Source: Methanobacteriota archaeon (GTDB lineage Archaea; Thermoplasmatota; Poseidoniia; Poseidoniales; Poseidoniaceae). Taken from it: DNA of 47,117 bases. The stretch is from NCBI GenBank assembly GCA_002720095.2, contig PBGP02000014.1:60961-108077 (forward strand), written 5' to 3'. The translations under genes were made by a program, and so were the position numbers. Each line of letters begins with the position of its first letter. Within the stretch, counting starts at the first letter, position 1. Below are positions 1-8,487 of the stretch, one piece after another. The notes beneath the pieces are model-generated. The model made no database searches and was not told where the DNA came from. It saw only the letters and a program-made list of their open reading frames with translations.

Positions 1-51
1 ACACCCAGATAGCATTAAAAAAATCGTTACTAAAGATATTAATTTCTTCAT
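1..51 (-). CDS. lipoprotein, N-terminal fragment (runs off the left edge)
   Basis: Reading the minus strand from an ATG at 51 gives MKKLISLVTIFLMLSGC, open to the window edge. This is a typical lipoprotein signal: two lysines, a hydrophobic stretch, then a lipobox LSGC whose Cys would be lipidated. A strong Shine-Dalgarno (AAGGAGT) lies at 66-60 with suitable spacing. The gene follows the COX4-like gene by 23 bases in the same direction, so it is probably the last visible member of the oxidase operon. A copper chaperone or SCO-like assembly factor would fit that position, but nothing beyond the signal is visible and the function is unknown. Confidence 0.7.
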   Translation of the reverse strand, partial: MKKLISLVTIFLMLSGC

Positions 52-74
52 TTTTTTTACTCCTTTCTTACGAG

Positions 75-437
75 TCAAGAATTATAGCTTCCAATGAAAC
101 TTGGAGAGCACCATGCTGGTAAGCCAGTTACTCCTTCTGGACTTGTGAAAGCTATACCAATAAATAATATCAGAACGAATATGAACGGTAAAGCAAATGT
201 GTATGTTAACTCCCTTTCGTCATCCCACAAGTGCATGAAGAATGCCGCAATTCCAAAGAACTTTATTACACCTACACTAACCAAAGCAAATACAGTTGCT
301 CCGTATGTTAGAGTGAGGTATACTGCTCCTACTTCGATAGCGGTAAATACCATAAGTACTACAAAATTCCAAAAATAAACGTCTTGTCCTGTCTTGTCAT
401 GTAACCATTTTTGCCAGCCTGTTTGATGTTCTCCCAT
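75..437 (-). CDS. cytochrome c oxidase subunit IV (prokaryotic COX4/CyoD-like)
   Basis: This 120-residue protein has three membrane segments at about 22-44, 48-68 and 80-100, the layout of the small prokaryotic oxidase subunit IV. The second helix pair carries the family-like run KFFGIAAFFMHL. In heme-copper oxidases this subunit is non-catalytic and helps stabilise or assemble subunits I-III. It starts 9 bases after coxC, with a GAGGTGA Shine-Dalgarno before the ATG, as expected for the coxBAC-COX4 gene order. Oxidase context makes the assignment firm even though this family diverges quickly. Confidence 0.85.
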   Translation of the reverse strand: MGEHQTGWQKWLHDKTGQDVYFWNFVVLMVFTAIEVGAVYLTLTYGATVFALVSVGVIKFFGIAAFFMHLWDDERELTYTFALPFIFVLILFIGIAFTSPEGVTGLPAWCSPSFIGSYNS

Positions 438-446
438 AATTTCACC

Positions 447-1460
447 TCAATATAAATAAAATGCAGGGAAGATAACTACCCATGCTAAATCAACAAAATG
501 CCAATAAAGTCCGTAATATTCTATACTCTGAGCATTTTTTTCATCCCAACCGCCAATATGTGCTTTGTAAATAAAATAAGTAATGAATATTAATCCTACG
601 AATACATGCACTCCATGAGCTCCAGTTGTAACGTAGAAGAAACTACCCGCCAATGTATCGATGGTAAAATGATAATCAACAATGAGGTGATTCCATTCCC
701 ATAATTTGAGAATTAGGAAAAGTGTTCCTAAAATTAGAGTAATGCCCAGATAATTTCTAATTTTTTTATCTCGAATTTTCGGATCTAAATTGACGTCTCT
801 GGCAGCTTTTAGAGCCAAGACTATTGTAAAAGACGATAGAATCAAAGCGAATGTATTAATTGCTCCAGGTAATAATGTCCAAAAATCAGCAGTGATATAT
901 TCTGCTGCTACATGATGATATGCAGGAGGTGCAGTTGCAGATTCATATCCACCGCCCCAAAATGAGGTATTTACGAGACCTCCAGTAATTTGGTCGCATT
1001 TAGCCACGTTGATATTGTGGTAAGGCATGCATTCTTCTACAATTGAATCTATACTTGTATACTCTTCTGGTGCTAAACCAGTATCAATTGCTTCTTGTGC
1101 TTTATCTCTAAGAGTCCAATGGGTGTTCCAATTAGACCTCATTCTCATGTATGCTCCAAAGAATGCTCCGAAAATCATCACTTCAGACATCAGAAAAATC
1201 CACATTCCAGCTTTTCTTACTTTCATGCCTCCGAATGGAGTTCCCGCTGATTTTAATTCCCCCATTTTTTCAGAACCATCAAATGGCAAGTCTTCTTTCC
1301 ACCACACAAATAATCCCCAAACCAAAACAGCAAGTCCAAGGGCAATGAGACCTATATTTTTCTCAGCAAATCCGTATAGGAACAACATCGTTCCTATTGA
1401 TGCTATAATAGGAGACCAAGAACCATGGTGTCCGTGATCATCATGATCATCATAACTCAT
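447..1460 (-). CDS. coxC: cytochrome c oxidase subunit III
   Basis: Subunit III of an aa3-type cytochrome c oxidase in the cytoplasmic membrane. Helices include a segment at about 84-104 with the conserved MSE glutamate (E93) and a later helix containing TGAHGVHVFVGL, both typical of the family. At 337 residues it is longer than the usual 200-270. The extra length is mainly a hydrophilic insertion at about 108-192 between membrane segments, containing C144 and C155, plus a His/Asp-rich N-terminus (DDHDDHGHH). The ATG overlaps the coxA stop in an ATGA arrangement, implying translational coupling. The core family call is secure; the role of the insertion is unknown. Confidence 0.93.
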   Translation of the reverse strand: MSYDDHDDHGHHGSWSPIIASIGTMLFLYGFAEKNIGLIALGLAVLVWGLFVWWKEDLPFDGSEKMGELKSAGTPFGGMKVRKAGMWIFLMSEVMIFGAFFGAYMRMRSNWNTHWTLRDKAQEAIDTGLAPEEYTSIDSIVEECMPYHNINVAKCDQITGGLVNTSFWGGGYESATAPPAYHHVAAEYITADFWTLLPGAINTFALILSSFTIVLALKAARDVNLDPKIRDKKIRNYLGITLILGTLFLILKLWEWNHLIVDYHFTIDTLAGSFFYVTTGAHGVHVFVGLIFITYFIYKAHIGGWDEKNAQSIEYYGLYWHFVDLAWVVIFPAFYLY

Positions 1461-3766
1461 TTAGCTTCAACTCCTTTCCACATCTTTGAGAATAATCCAC
1501 CACTAGAGCTTTCATGTTCATGTTCATTTGCATCACCTTGAGTAGGAATCTCATGGAAACTTGGTGTCGGTGGGGGTGACTCTGTTGTCCATTCTAGACT
1601 CCATCCTCCCCATGGATCTTTTCCAACTTCTTCACCGTATTTGTAACTTCGAATTAAATTCCAAAGTAAGATTAACTGAGCGATACCCATAATGTAAGCA
1701 GATATTGTGATGAATGTATTTAGTTCAGTCCAACTGTCTACGGAATATGTGTGATATCTTCTTGGCATACCTTCAATACCTAGTTGATGCATTGGCCAGA
1801 ACGTACCGTTCATAGCGATGAATGTGATGACAAAGTGTAGCAATCCTAATTTTTCATCCAATTTTCTACCTGTGGCTTTAGGATACCAGTAATAAATAGC
1901 CGAAAACATTCCAAATATTGTCCCTCCCACAATCACATAATGGAAGTGAGCAACAACAAAGTAGGTATCATGGAAATGAACATCTAGGCCCGCTACCGGG
2001 AAGAACATACCAGAGATTCCCCCGATAGTGAATGTTACAAGGAAACCTAATGCCCATAGGGTATGTGTTTTGAAAACTAAAGATCCACCCCATAATGTTG
2101 CTAACCAATTGAAAATTTTAACACCTGTTGGAATAGCAACTAGCATAGTAGTAATCATCATCAACAATCTAAGTGTAGGATCCATACCACTAGTTAGCAT
2201 GTGGTGCCCCCATACGATAAATCCTAATGCACCAATTCCCGCCATAGCATAAACCATGGAGCGATATCCGAATATTGATCTTTTAGCACTAGTGGCTAGA
2301 ACCTCAGATACAATACCAAATGCTGGCAAAATTAGAACGTACACTTCAGGGTGGCCAAAATACCAGAATAAATGAGCCCATAATATAGGATCTCCTCCAG
2401 CGGCAGCATCATAGAAATGAGTGCCAATTGTTCTATCAAGGAATAAATAAAGGGTACCAATTATAAGTGCTGGAAGAGAAAGATATAGCATAGCATTTGC
2501 AACAAAAACAGACCAAGTAAACAGAGGCATTTTCATCCAAGTCACGCCTGGAGCTCTCATGGTCATTACGGTCGCTATGAAATTAACACCACCTAATGTT
2601 GAGGAAATTCCCAACATTATTATTCCCCCGATAAATAATGTTGTACCTGCACTTGCACCTTTTTCTCCAGAGCTTGCTGAGTATGGAGCATACATTGTCC
2701 AACTAATATCAGCACCTTCTCCAGCCAAAACACCCCCATATAGAAGAACACTGGCACCAACGAGCATCCAGAATCCCATTGCGTTTATCCTAGGAAATGC
2801 CAGATCTTTAGCTCCTATTTGTAAAGGAAGTATCCAATTTGCAAAAGCTGCAATCATTGGCATTGCTGCAAGGAAAATCATAGTAGTACCATGTAGTGTA
2901 AAAAACGAATTGTATTGATCTTGTGTTAAGAATTCATTATCAGCTACAGCAAGTTGTAATCTAAATAGCATTGCAAATACTCCACCGATTAACAAGAATA
3001 GGAAACTGAATACAAAGTATAACGTTCCAACTTCTTTGTGATCTGTAGTAGTAAGCCATTTCTTCAACCATGTTGTTAATCCGTTAATATTGAATCCGTC
3101 AGGATTGTTTCTATAAAACACGTAAACTAACATTAACGAAAACAAAGAAATTCCGAATGTAATTGCAGCAATCGCAACCTCAAATGGCTCGGCTTGTTCA
3201 ATTAGAGCTACACCTCCACCCATTGCAGCGGCACCAGGAATAGAGGTTTCGAAAGAACCCCATGCATCTCCAGTGTTACCTTTACCGTCAGTTGGGGTCA
3301 CTGCATTTCCGTTAACTGCATTTCCATGAGCAGTAAAATCTACAATCTGCCCTTCATTATCTGGAGCAGTCCAACTGATATTCCAGGTTCTAAAATCATT
3401 GCCAAGTTCTGTATGTGTTGCTCCTCCTTCTTTCTCTTGAACTAGATCCGTTGAATTTTCTCCAGGGCCGAATGTTCCAGCAGAAGCAAAAAGCCTAAAT
3501 CCACCCATGTTTGTACTAATGTCTGCACCAGGAATATCCGGATTGGAAACTGTTAACATTAGTTCATAAGTTTCCCCGCCAACATAAGATTCAGGCAACC
3601 CTTCAACAGTTACTGTTGTTGTTCCAGCACCTCCCGCATGACAAGTACACCCATTATTGCCATTAGTGCCCGCCCCTGTAGGAAAGGAGGTAATCTGCGG
3701 GGTTGCAGCCAATGCTGCAAAGATAACTAGCATAAGAGAAATAACCCTAATTCTATTTTTATTCAT
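1457..3766 (-). CDS. coxA: cytochrome c oxidase subunit I with N-terminal secreted Reeler-like domain
   Basis: Catalytic subunit of an aa3-type oxidase that reduces O2 and pumps protons. Residues from about 240 onward are CoxI. Heme a ligands are H292 and H609, the heme a3 ligand is H607, and CuB ligands are H472, H521 and H522 with the crosslink tyrosine Y476. E474 (GHPEV), K550 and D321 fit an A1-type enzyme with D and K channels. Residues 1-22 look like a signal peptide. Residues about 36-178 form a Reeler or choice-of-anchor-V-like beta domain with a CTCH motif at 40-43. An extra helix at about 197-218 then returns the chain to the cytoplasm. At 769 residues it is some 200 longer than usual CoxA. 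It starts 12 bases after coxB. Confidence 0.95.
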   Translation of the reverse strand: MNKNRIRVISLMLVIFAALAATPQITSFPTGAGTNGNNGCTCHAGGAGTTTVTVEGLPESYVGGETYELMLTVSNPDIPGADISTNMGGFRLFASAGTFGPGENSTDLVQEKEGGATHTELGNDFRTWNISWTAPDNEGQIVDFTAHGNAVNGNAVTPTDGKGNTGDAWGSFETSIPGAAAMGGGVALIEQAEPFEVAIAAITFGISLFSLMLVYVFYRNNPDGFNINGLTTWLKKWLTTTDHKEVGTLYFVFSFLFLLIGGVFAMLFRLQLAVADNEFLTQDQYNSFFTLHGTTMIFLAAMPMIAAFANWILPLQIGAKDLAFPRINAMGFWMLVGASVLLYGGVLAGEGADISWTMYAPYSASSGEKGASAGTTLFIGGIIMLGISSTLGGVNFIATVMTMRAPGVTWMKMPLFTWSVFVANAMLYLSLPALIIGTLYLFLDRTIGTHFYDAAAGGDPILWAHLFWYFGHPEVYVLILPAFGIVSEVLATSAKRSIFGYRSMVYAMAGIGALGFIVWGHHMLTSGMDPTLRLLMMITTMLVAIPTGVKIFNWLATLWGGSLVFKTHTLWALGFLVTFTIGGISGMFFPVAGLDVHFHDTYFVVAHFHYVIVGGTIFGMFSAIYYWYPKATGRKLDEKLGLLHFVITFIAMNGTFWPMHQLGIEGMPRRYHTYSVDSWTELNTFITISAYIMGIAQLILLWNLIRSYKYGEEVGKDPWGGWSLEWTTESPPPTPSFHEIPTQGDANEHEHESSSGGLFSKMWKGVEAK

Positions 3767-3778
3767 TTGAACCCCAAC

Positions 3779-4486
3779 CTAACAAACACCTACAACGTAT
3801 ACTTTCGCCATCATTTTTGAATGCTGCTGACCACAATATTCAGCGCAAAATAGATCAAAAGTACCTGTTTCTCGAGGGGTGAAAGCAATATAAGTTTCAA
3901 GCCCAGGAACAGCATCTTCTTTGATTGCCCACTCTGGTAGAAACGGAGCGTGCAGAACAGGCGCTGTTGTAGCATCTCCAATTGTCCTAATTTTCGCCTT
4001 GATGAGCTTGTTACATGGGAGGTACAAATCATAACTCACAGTTTCATTTTTAATTTCAGTTCCTTCAGGTGTGACAAAGTAAGTATAATTTCCAGTTTCA
4101 GGGTCGTAAATCTCTATGTCATCATGATAGTAAAAATTCCAGCCCCATTGATAAGCCTCCATAGTAATCTCAAAATCATCAATATCATTTTCTTCTGAAT
4201 ATGGGTCTACCCATACTGAAATCATAGATTGCCATGCAACAAAAGTAAGATAGAGTACCAGAATTGTTGGAACAATGAACCATGTCAGTTCAAGCGTTAA
4301 ATTGTCTCTTTCCTTAGGAAAAACACCTGGCACAATCTTATCCGGAGATTCTTCCGTAGGTGAAATTTGTCTAAATCTAATAACAAGAAAAATCAAAAGT
4401 GCAAATGTAAAAACACCAACAATTATTGACCAAAAATTCCAAGTTTCTAGTAAGTCCCAAAAGATGGTATATTCCGCCGGCCCCAT
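3779..4486 (-). CDS. coxB: cytochrome c oxidase subunit II (CuA)
   Basis: Subunit II accepts electrons from cytochrome c or a blue copper protein at its binuclear CuA centre outside the membrane. Two helices at about 15-38 and 66-90 precede a cupredoxin domain. The CuA ligands are all visible: a His in PVLHAPF, then C214, E216, C218, H222 and M225 in the CAEYCGQQHSKM stretch. No heme c motif is present. At 235 residues it is of normal length. It is the first gene of the oxidase operon, with a likely TATA box about 95 bases upstream. The ATG at 4486 has only a weak GGGTG-type Shine-Dalgarno. Confidence 0.95.
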   Translation of the reverse strand: MGPAEYTIFWDLLETWNFWSIIVGVFTFALLIFLVIRFRQISPTEESPDKIVPGVFPKERDNLTLELTWFIVPTILVLYLTFVAWQSMISVWVDPYSEENDIDDFEITMEAYQWGWNFYYHDDIEIYDPETGNYTYFVTPEGTEIKNETVSYDLYLPCNKLIKAKIRTIGDATTAPVLHAPFLPEWAIKEDAVPGLETYIAFTPRETGTFDLFCAEYCGQQHSKMMAKVYVVGVC

Positions 4487-4580
4487 GCTTAAGACACCCT
4501 GACAATCTTAGCGTCAAGATTCGGACTATTAACTGTTGGCAAAACCTGTTACCGCATAATCTATGAATCGGTATCTTTTG

Positions 4581-4590
4581 CATATATAAG
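4581..4590 (-). promoter_or_regulatory. TATA box candidate for the cox operon
   Basis: Read on the minus strand this is CTTATATATG, a good archaeal TATA element. Initiation about 25 bases downstream would leave a leader of about 70 bases before coxB. It is inferred from sequence and position only. Confidence 0.5.
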
Positions 4591-4618
4591 TGAACAGTGT
4601 TTTAATACTTCAACTGGC

Positions 4619-4628
4619 TTTTAAAATA
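4619..4628 (+). promoter_or_regulatory. TATA-like element for the Toprim gene
   Basis: TTTTAAAATA lies about 45 bases before the Toprim start codon. It would give a short leader containing a perfect Shine-Dalgarno, AAGGAGGT at 4656-4663, which fixes the start at 4669. Confidence 0.4.
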
Positions 4629-4668
4629 GCCTTGAATAACATTTTTAATCAATTCAAGGAGGTATAAT

Positions 4669-5118
4669 ATGAACAATGGAAGAAAAAAGTGGTTACACAA
4701 AATTGCTAAGGTATTTTATGAATATAAACAAAAAAACCAATTTGGGATGCCGATTGTTGTCGAAGGTTTGAGAGATAAGAAATTATTATTAGACTTAGGT
4801 TACATAGGACCTATCGAAATATTGAACAGAGGTTGGAGTTTAGAAAAATTTACAACATACCTAATCGAAAAATATGATGATTCTAAAATAAGTTACATTT
4901 CTCCGCTATCCTCGGTTTTAATGGATTGGGATCGAACAGGTGAAGAATTACAGAAAAAATTAGTTCATATGATTACTTCTATGGACAAAGTGGTTGACGA
5001 ATCATTGAGGTTAGAATTGATAAAAGCACTAAATGGTAGAACTAAAACTGTAGAAGGAATCAGATTTATTATTGATGAATTGTTGGAATTAATGTCAACT
5101 TTTATCGGTGAAAGGTAA
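4669..5118 (+). CDS. small Toprim-domain protein (UPF0292-like)
   Basis: A 149-residue stand-alone Toprim fold. The first Toprim motif is IVVEGLRDKK with the conserved glutamate E32, and the second is the DxD-type MDWDRTGEE with D86 and D88. Toprim domains coordinate Mg2+ in primases, topoisomerases and RNase M5-like nucleases. This short archaeal family has no firm function known to me; a role in nucleic acid processing is inferred from the fold. AAGGAGGT five bases upstream fixes the ATG. The 3' end overlaps the convergent lrp-like gene by 24 bases. Length and motif order fit the family. Confidence 0.85.
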   Translation: MNNGRKKWLHKIAKVFYEYKQKNQFGMPIVVEGLRDKKLLLDLGYIGPIEILNRGWSLEKFTTYLIEKYDDSKISYISPLSSVLMDWDRTGEELQKKLVHMITSMDKVVDESLRLELIKALNGRTKTVEGIRFIIDELLELMSTFIGER

Positions 5119-5562
5119 GTTAAATGCAGTTTCTTTGACTGTATTTAGTACTACGTGAGTTAGAGATCTTTCGATCCCGTCTGATGTAAGTACTCCTTTT
5201 GTTAGGTCATTTAAATCATCCGTATCCGTCACCTTTGCTATCACAAAACTATCATAATCGCCAGTTACATCATACACGATAAAAACTCTATGGTCTTGCG
5301 CAATCCTTTTTTGTACTTCTATCATTCTCCCTTTAGTAATCCTAAGTCCAACAATTACGGTCATTTCCCAACCCACTTTTGCAGGATCTAAAGTCACAGT
5401 ATATTCCTTGATTATATTTTCATTTTCAAGCCTTCTTAATCTGTTAGCTATAGTTCCAAGTGCAACGTCTAATTCTGATGCTAACTGCCTCATAGAAATT
5501 CTACTATTATTCAATAATTTTTGAATAATATTTCTATCTAACTCGTCAAGCATAGTTCTCAT
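5095..5562 (-). CDS. Lrp/AsnC-family transcriptional regulator
   Basis: A 155-residue regulator. Residues about 4-60 form a winged helix-turn-helix of the AsnC type (LDELDRNIIQKLLNNSRIS followed by LASELDVALGTIANRLRRLE). Residues about 65-145 form the RAM/ACT-like effector and oligomerisation domain, recognisable by VTGDYDSFVIAKV. Such proteins are archaeal feast/famine regulators that often sense amino acids. The target here is not evident. It could act on the amino-acid catabolism genes elsewhere in the window, but no shared operator was found. ATGs at codons 1 and 4 are both possible starts, and neither has a clear Shine-Dalgarno. Confidence 0.93.
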   Translation of the reverse strand: MRTMLDELDRNIIQKLLNNSRISMRQLASELDVALGTIANRLRRLENENIIKEYTVTLDPAKVGWEMTVIVGLRITKGRMIEVQKRIAQDHRVFIVYDVTGDYDSFVIAKVTDTDDLNDLTKGVLTSDGIERSLTHVVLNTVKETAFNLPFTDKS

Positions 5563-5606
5563 AATTAGAGGCTAATTTAATTTAATTTTTGAACATTAAG
5601 GTAAAA

Positions 5607-6845
5607 TTAATCTATTTTATTGTTCGTTTGTTCATTTACCATTTCAATATCCATCATCCATTGGCCTAAATCTTCTATGTCTGTTTTAACAGTGAGTTGT
5701 ATTGGTATTTCGTTAACAGACTGTTTTGAATGAATTTTAAATTGGAGATTATGACTTGAATGTGAGGCAATTGTAGGTAACTTGCCAATTTTTGAAGTTC
5801 TCCAGCCTTTGCTGATTTCGATGTTAATAATTTCAACTTTTTTATTTCCAGTTACGATGTTTAAATCAATTTTACGTTCCCCCTTTTTCATAAAAATGAT
5901 TTTTCCTTGAATTAATGGCAATCCTTTTTCTCTTGTACGTTCCTGCAGTACAATAAACATCAGCCCAACTAAAATAACCAAATTTGCTAGCATGATAATT
6001 GGCAACTCTTCCCATTTTTTATTTTCATTTAGTGATGGTAAATCTATACTGTTTACCGCTAAAACATTCATCAATGAGGCATTTTGCCTTTCTTCCCCGT
6101 GAACTGAAATTATGATTGAATAACGATTAGAATCTCCCGTTGTCAATTCAATACCAGCACTCTTGAGGTGCGTTTCCGTTAACGTATAATCCCAGCCAGT
6201 CGAATTTCCCTTTTCGACAGAAAAGTCCATTCTTGGTACCCACTCTTTCAGTACATTAGATATGTAGGGCCGCGCACCTGAACCATCAGGATCATCTCTT
6301 TTTTGCACTAAGTGGATTTGTATTTCGGTTGTATTATGCAAATCAGATAAAGGAGTTATATTACCAGTGAGTTTTATTGAATCTACTAGGTTATTTCCAG
6401 TAGAATCAATCAAGTCAATTTTAAGTGAAAAATTTAGTTTTTTACTTTTTGACTCTCTACTAGTTTCATTAAATAAAATTTGATTCCAATTTGATATGTT
6501 TTCATCATTATCCAACTGTAGAACTTTACCATCAACCAATAAAAGAGGTAAATTTGTTACATTTACCTGATTCAATCTATTTTCTGCATCCTTCCTCGCT
6601 AAGTTATCTACAGGATCACTTTTGCTGTCAAACCAGTTTATCCAAATATAGCTAGAGTCTAAATTTTGGTTTCCAAACTGACGGCATTTTACACATTCAG
6701 TCGAGCTAAACCATTCAATCAGATTTTTATTATTGTCCAATTCTATTTTTTCAGATGCAAGTATTGTTTCTGGAGGCTGTGCAATTATAGAAGGAAATAA
6801 GAGTAAGATAAAAATTAGTACGCTAATGGTTTTCAATTTATTCAT
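5607..6845 (-). CDS. membrane-anchored extracytoplasmic protein with thioredoxin-like CxxC domain
   Basis: The chosen start is the ATG at 6845, which begins a clean signal peptide (MNKLKTISVLIFILLLF). A longer reading would place charged residues ahead of it. In this 412-residue frame a thioredoxin-like region at about 40-115 has CVKC at 51-54 and a proline in TNLPLLLVDGK at the usual cis-Pro position. A central beta-rich region follows, then one membrane helix at about 280-303 and a cytoplasmic tail of about 110 residues. It may act in extracytoplasmic thiol-disulfide exchange, which is an inference. The ATG overlaps the stop of the upstream methyltransferase by 8 bases, so the two are co-transcribed. 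Confidence 0.75.
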   Translation of the reverse strand: MNKLKTISVLIFILLLFPSIIAQPPETILASEKIELDNNKNLIEWFSSTECVKCRQFGNQNLDSSYIWINWFDSKSDPVDNLARKDAENRLNQVNVTNLPLLLVDGKVLQLDNDENISNWNQILFNETSRESKSKKLNFSLKIDLIDSTGNNLVDSIKLTGNITPLSDLHNTTEIQIHLVQKRDDPDGSGARPYISNVLKEWVPRMDFSVEKGNSTGWDYTLTETHLKSAGIELTTGDSNRYSIIISVHGEERQNASLMNVLAVNSIDLPSLNENKKWEELPIIMLANLVILVGLMFIVLQERTREKGLPLIQGKIIFMKKGERKIDLNIVTGNKKVEIINIEISKGWRTSKIGKLPTIASHSSHNLQFKIHSKQSVNEIPIQLTVKTDIEDLGQWMMDIEMVNEQTNNKID

Positions 6846-8487
6846 AATAATCATTTCTTTGGGTTTGTAAAATAAATTTCTCATTCTCGTCTAATAGTAA
6901 TCTCAAACTCGTTCCAATCCATGCAGGTAATAAACGTCTTCCTTCAATCCAATCCACATCCAGAATTAAAGCACCTTTTCTTTCTTTTTTGAAATCTTGT
7001 TCTAATTCTTCAATGGGTATTATTCCATTATCCAATAATGTAAATATTAATTGTCTCTTAACTTTAAAAATATGTTTTTTTGGAGGTATAGCCACACCCC
7101 TAAACAACTCTGATTTGGGTCTAAGAGCATGTGAATTTGTATCTTTGAATAAAATCCTTCCAACTTGTCTGACTTTTAATGGGTGCCAATGTTTTCCGGG
7201 ATATTTATATCCTGAACTATCATATCTTTCTGGATCATAGAACGATTTACTCAGGGCTCTGCTAGTCTCAATTATTGATCTCCCTCTTTGCCAAAATTTA
7301 CCGTCATATCCTCTCAATTCTCCCCATTCATTTTCCAATTCATTTTTACGTATTTTCTTCAACGGAATCGGGGCTCCGTGATCATTTTTGTCGACAGGTT
7401 TATTTCCAATCGGCCAAAATTCTTTTTCATTAAGTCCTACAGCATTTTCTCCATCTCCAACTTGCTTAAACATCGCAATAAAGAAACCGCCAGAGTTATT
7501 TTGTTCAGGGTAAATTCTTATACAATTTTCTAATTGAGAAATTGATTCTTCAATTGAAAAATTTTTATATCTTTGATTCTCAAATATTGATGAAAAATCG
7601 TGAATACCTTTCTGATAATTTAGGTTTGGAAGGACTTTTCCAACATCAATTTTTTCTAATTCTAACCAATCATACTCCTCCAATATTTCAGCAACAATTA
7701 TTTCATTTTCTAGAGGATCAATCGAACAAGTAGAATAAATTAATCTACCGCCAGGTTTTAGTAACTGAGAACACCTTTTTGATATCTTAAGCTGGAGTTT
7801 ATGTAGCGATTCTGAAATTGAAGGCTTCCATTTCCACCATAATTTTTTGTTTTTTCTAATTGTTCCAGTTCCACTACATGGTACGTCTATCAATATGGCA
7901 TCAAAACCAGGTTTAGAAATTCTTGGAAAGTTCCTCGCATCGTGTTGTGTGATAGCTATTGATTTAAGTCCTAGGCGAGATCTATTGGTAACTAGCATAT
8001 TCATCCTACCTTTATTAGGTTCATTTGCTATTATTGCCGCCTCATCTTGAGATAACTCGGCTAATTGCGTTGTTTTTGATCCAGGTGCTGCACATGCATC
8101 AAAAATAGTTTCATTGGGAAAAGGATTAATTAATTCTGCAGGAATCATTGAAACAGCTTCCTGACCAGTATGTCTTCCTGAATTATGCATTGATTGGAGT
8201 AACTTTTTTATTTTAATATCGTCAATATTTCCTTTTTCCCATGGCATTTGATATCCAAGAGTTTTTTCCCCAACCCACTCAATTCTTTTCCCACCTAAAT
8301 CTTCTATTTTCGAAATCGTCCATTTGTGCTCTTTGTGAATGGGATTAACACGAATTGTATCCGGTAAAGCTCTCATACTGTATTCAATCCATCTTTCTTG
8401 ATCTAGATCTAAACTTTGAGTAAGTTTTGTAATTTCAGAGTTTTTAACAACATTGAGGAATTTAGTATAATTTGAATTTTTTTCCAC
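6838..8487 (-). CDS. NOL1/NOP2/Sun-family RNA (cytosine-5) methyltransferase, Trm4/NSUN2-like
   Basis: SAM-dependent RNA m5C methyltransferase of 549 residues. The SAM-binding motif is DACAAPGSKTTQL at 130-142. The motif IV cysteine is C204 in DVPCSGTG, and the motif VI catalytic cysteine is C254 in YSTCS. EAVSMIPAELI just before motif I and SGGFFIAMF near residue 330 resemble eukaryotic Trm4/NSUN2 more than bacterial RsmB or RsmF. A C-terminal extension of roughly 200 residues follows, whereas archaeal Trm4 enzymes are often near 310 residues. The likely substrate is tRNA. The GTG start at 8487 is supported by GGAGGGGG a few bases upstream. Confidence 0.92.
   Translation of the reverse strand: MEKNSNYTKFLNVVKNSEITKLTQSLDLDQERWIEYSMRALPDTIRVNPIHKEHKWTISKIEDLGGKRIEWVGEKTLGYQMPWEKGNIDDIKIKKLLQSMHNSGRHTGQEAVSMIPAELINPFPNETIFDACAAPGSKTTQLAELSQDEAAIIANEPNKGRMNMLVTNRSRLGLKSIAITQHDARNFPRISKPGFDAILIDVPCSGTGTIRKNKKLWWKWKPSISESLHKLQLKISKRCSQLLKPGGRLIYSTCSIDPLENEIIVAEILEEYDWLELEKIDVGKVLPNLNYQKGIHDFSSIFENQRYKNFSIEESISQLENCIRIYPEQNNSGGFFIAMFKQVGDGENAVGLNEKEFWPIGNKPVDKNDHGAPIPLKKIRKNELENEWGELRGYDGKFWQRGRSIIETSRALSKSFYDPERYDSSGYKYPGKHWHPLKVRQVGRILFKDTNSHALRPKSELFRGVAIPPKKHIFKVKRQLIFTLLDNGIIPIEELEQDFKKERKGALILDVDWIEGRRLLPAWIGTSLRLLLDENEKFILQTQRNDYYE

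Noticed and set aside
94-378. Open frame on the plus strand opposite the COX4-like gene
   Set aside because: It is a shadow of a clear membrane subunit gene, with no Shine-Dalgarno and no sensible protein pattern.
3640-3650. Possible heme c site in the CoxA N-terminal domain
   Set aside because: The motif is CTCH (CxCH), not CxxCH, so covalent heme c attachment by the usual rule is not supported.
4377-4583. Short minus-strand frame upstream of coxB
   Set aside because: It overlaps the coxB start in another frame, has no domain and sits in the promoter/leader region.
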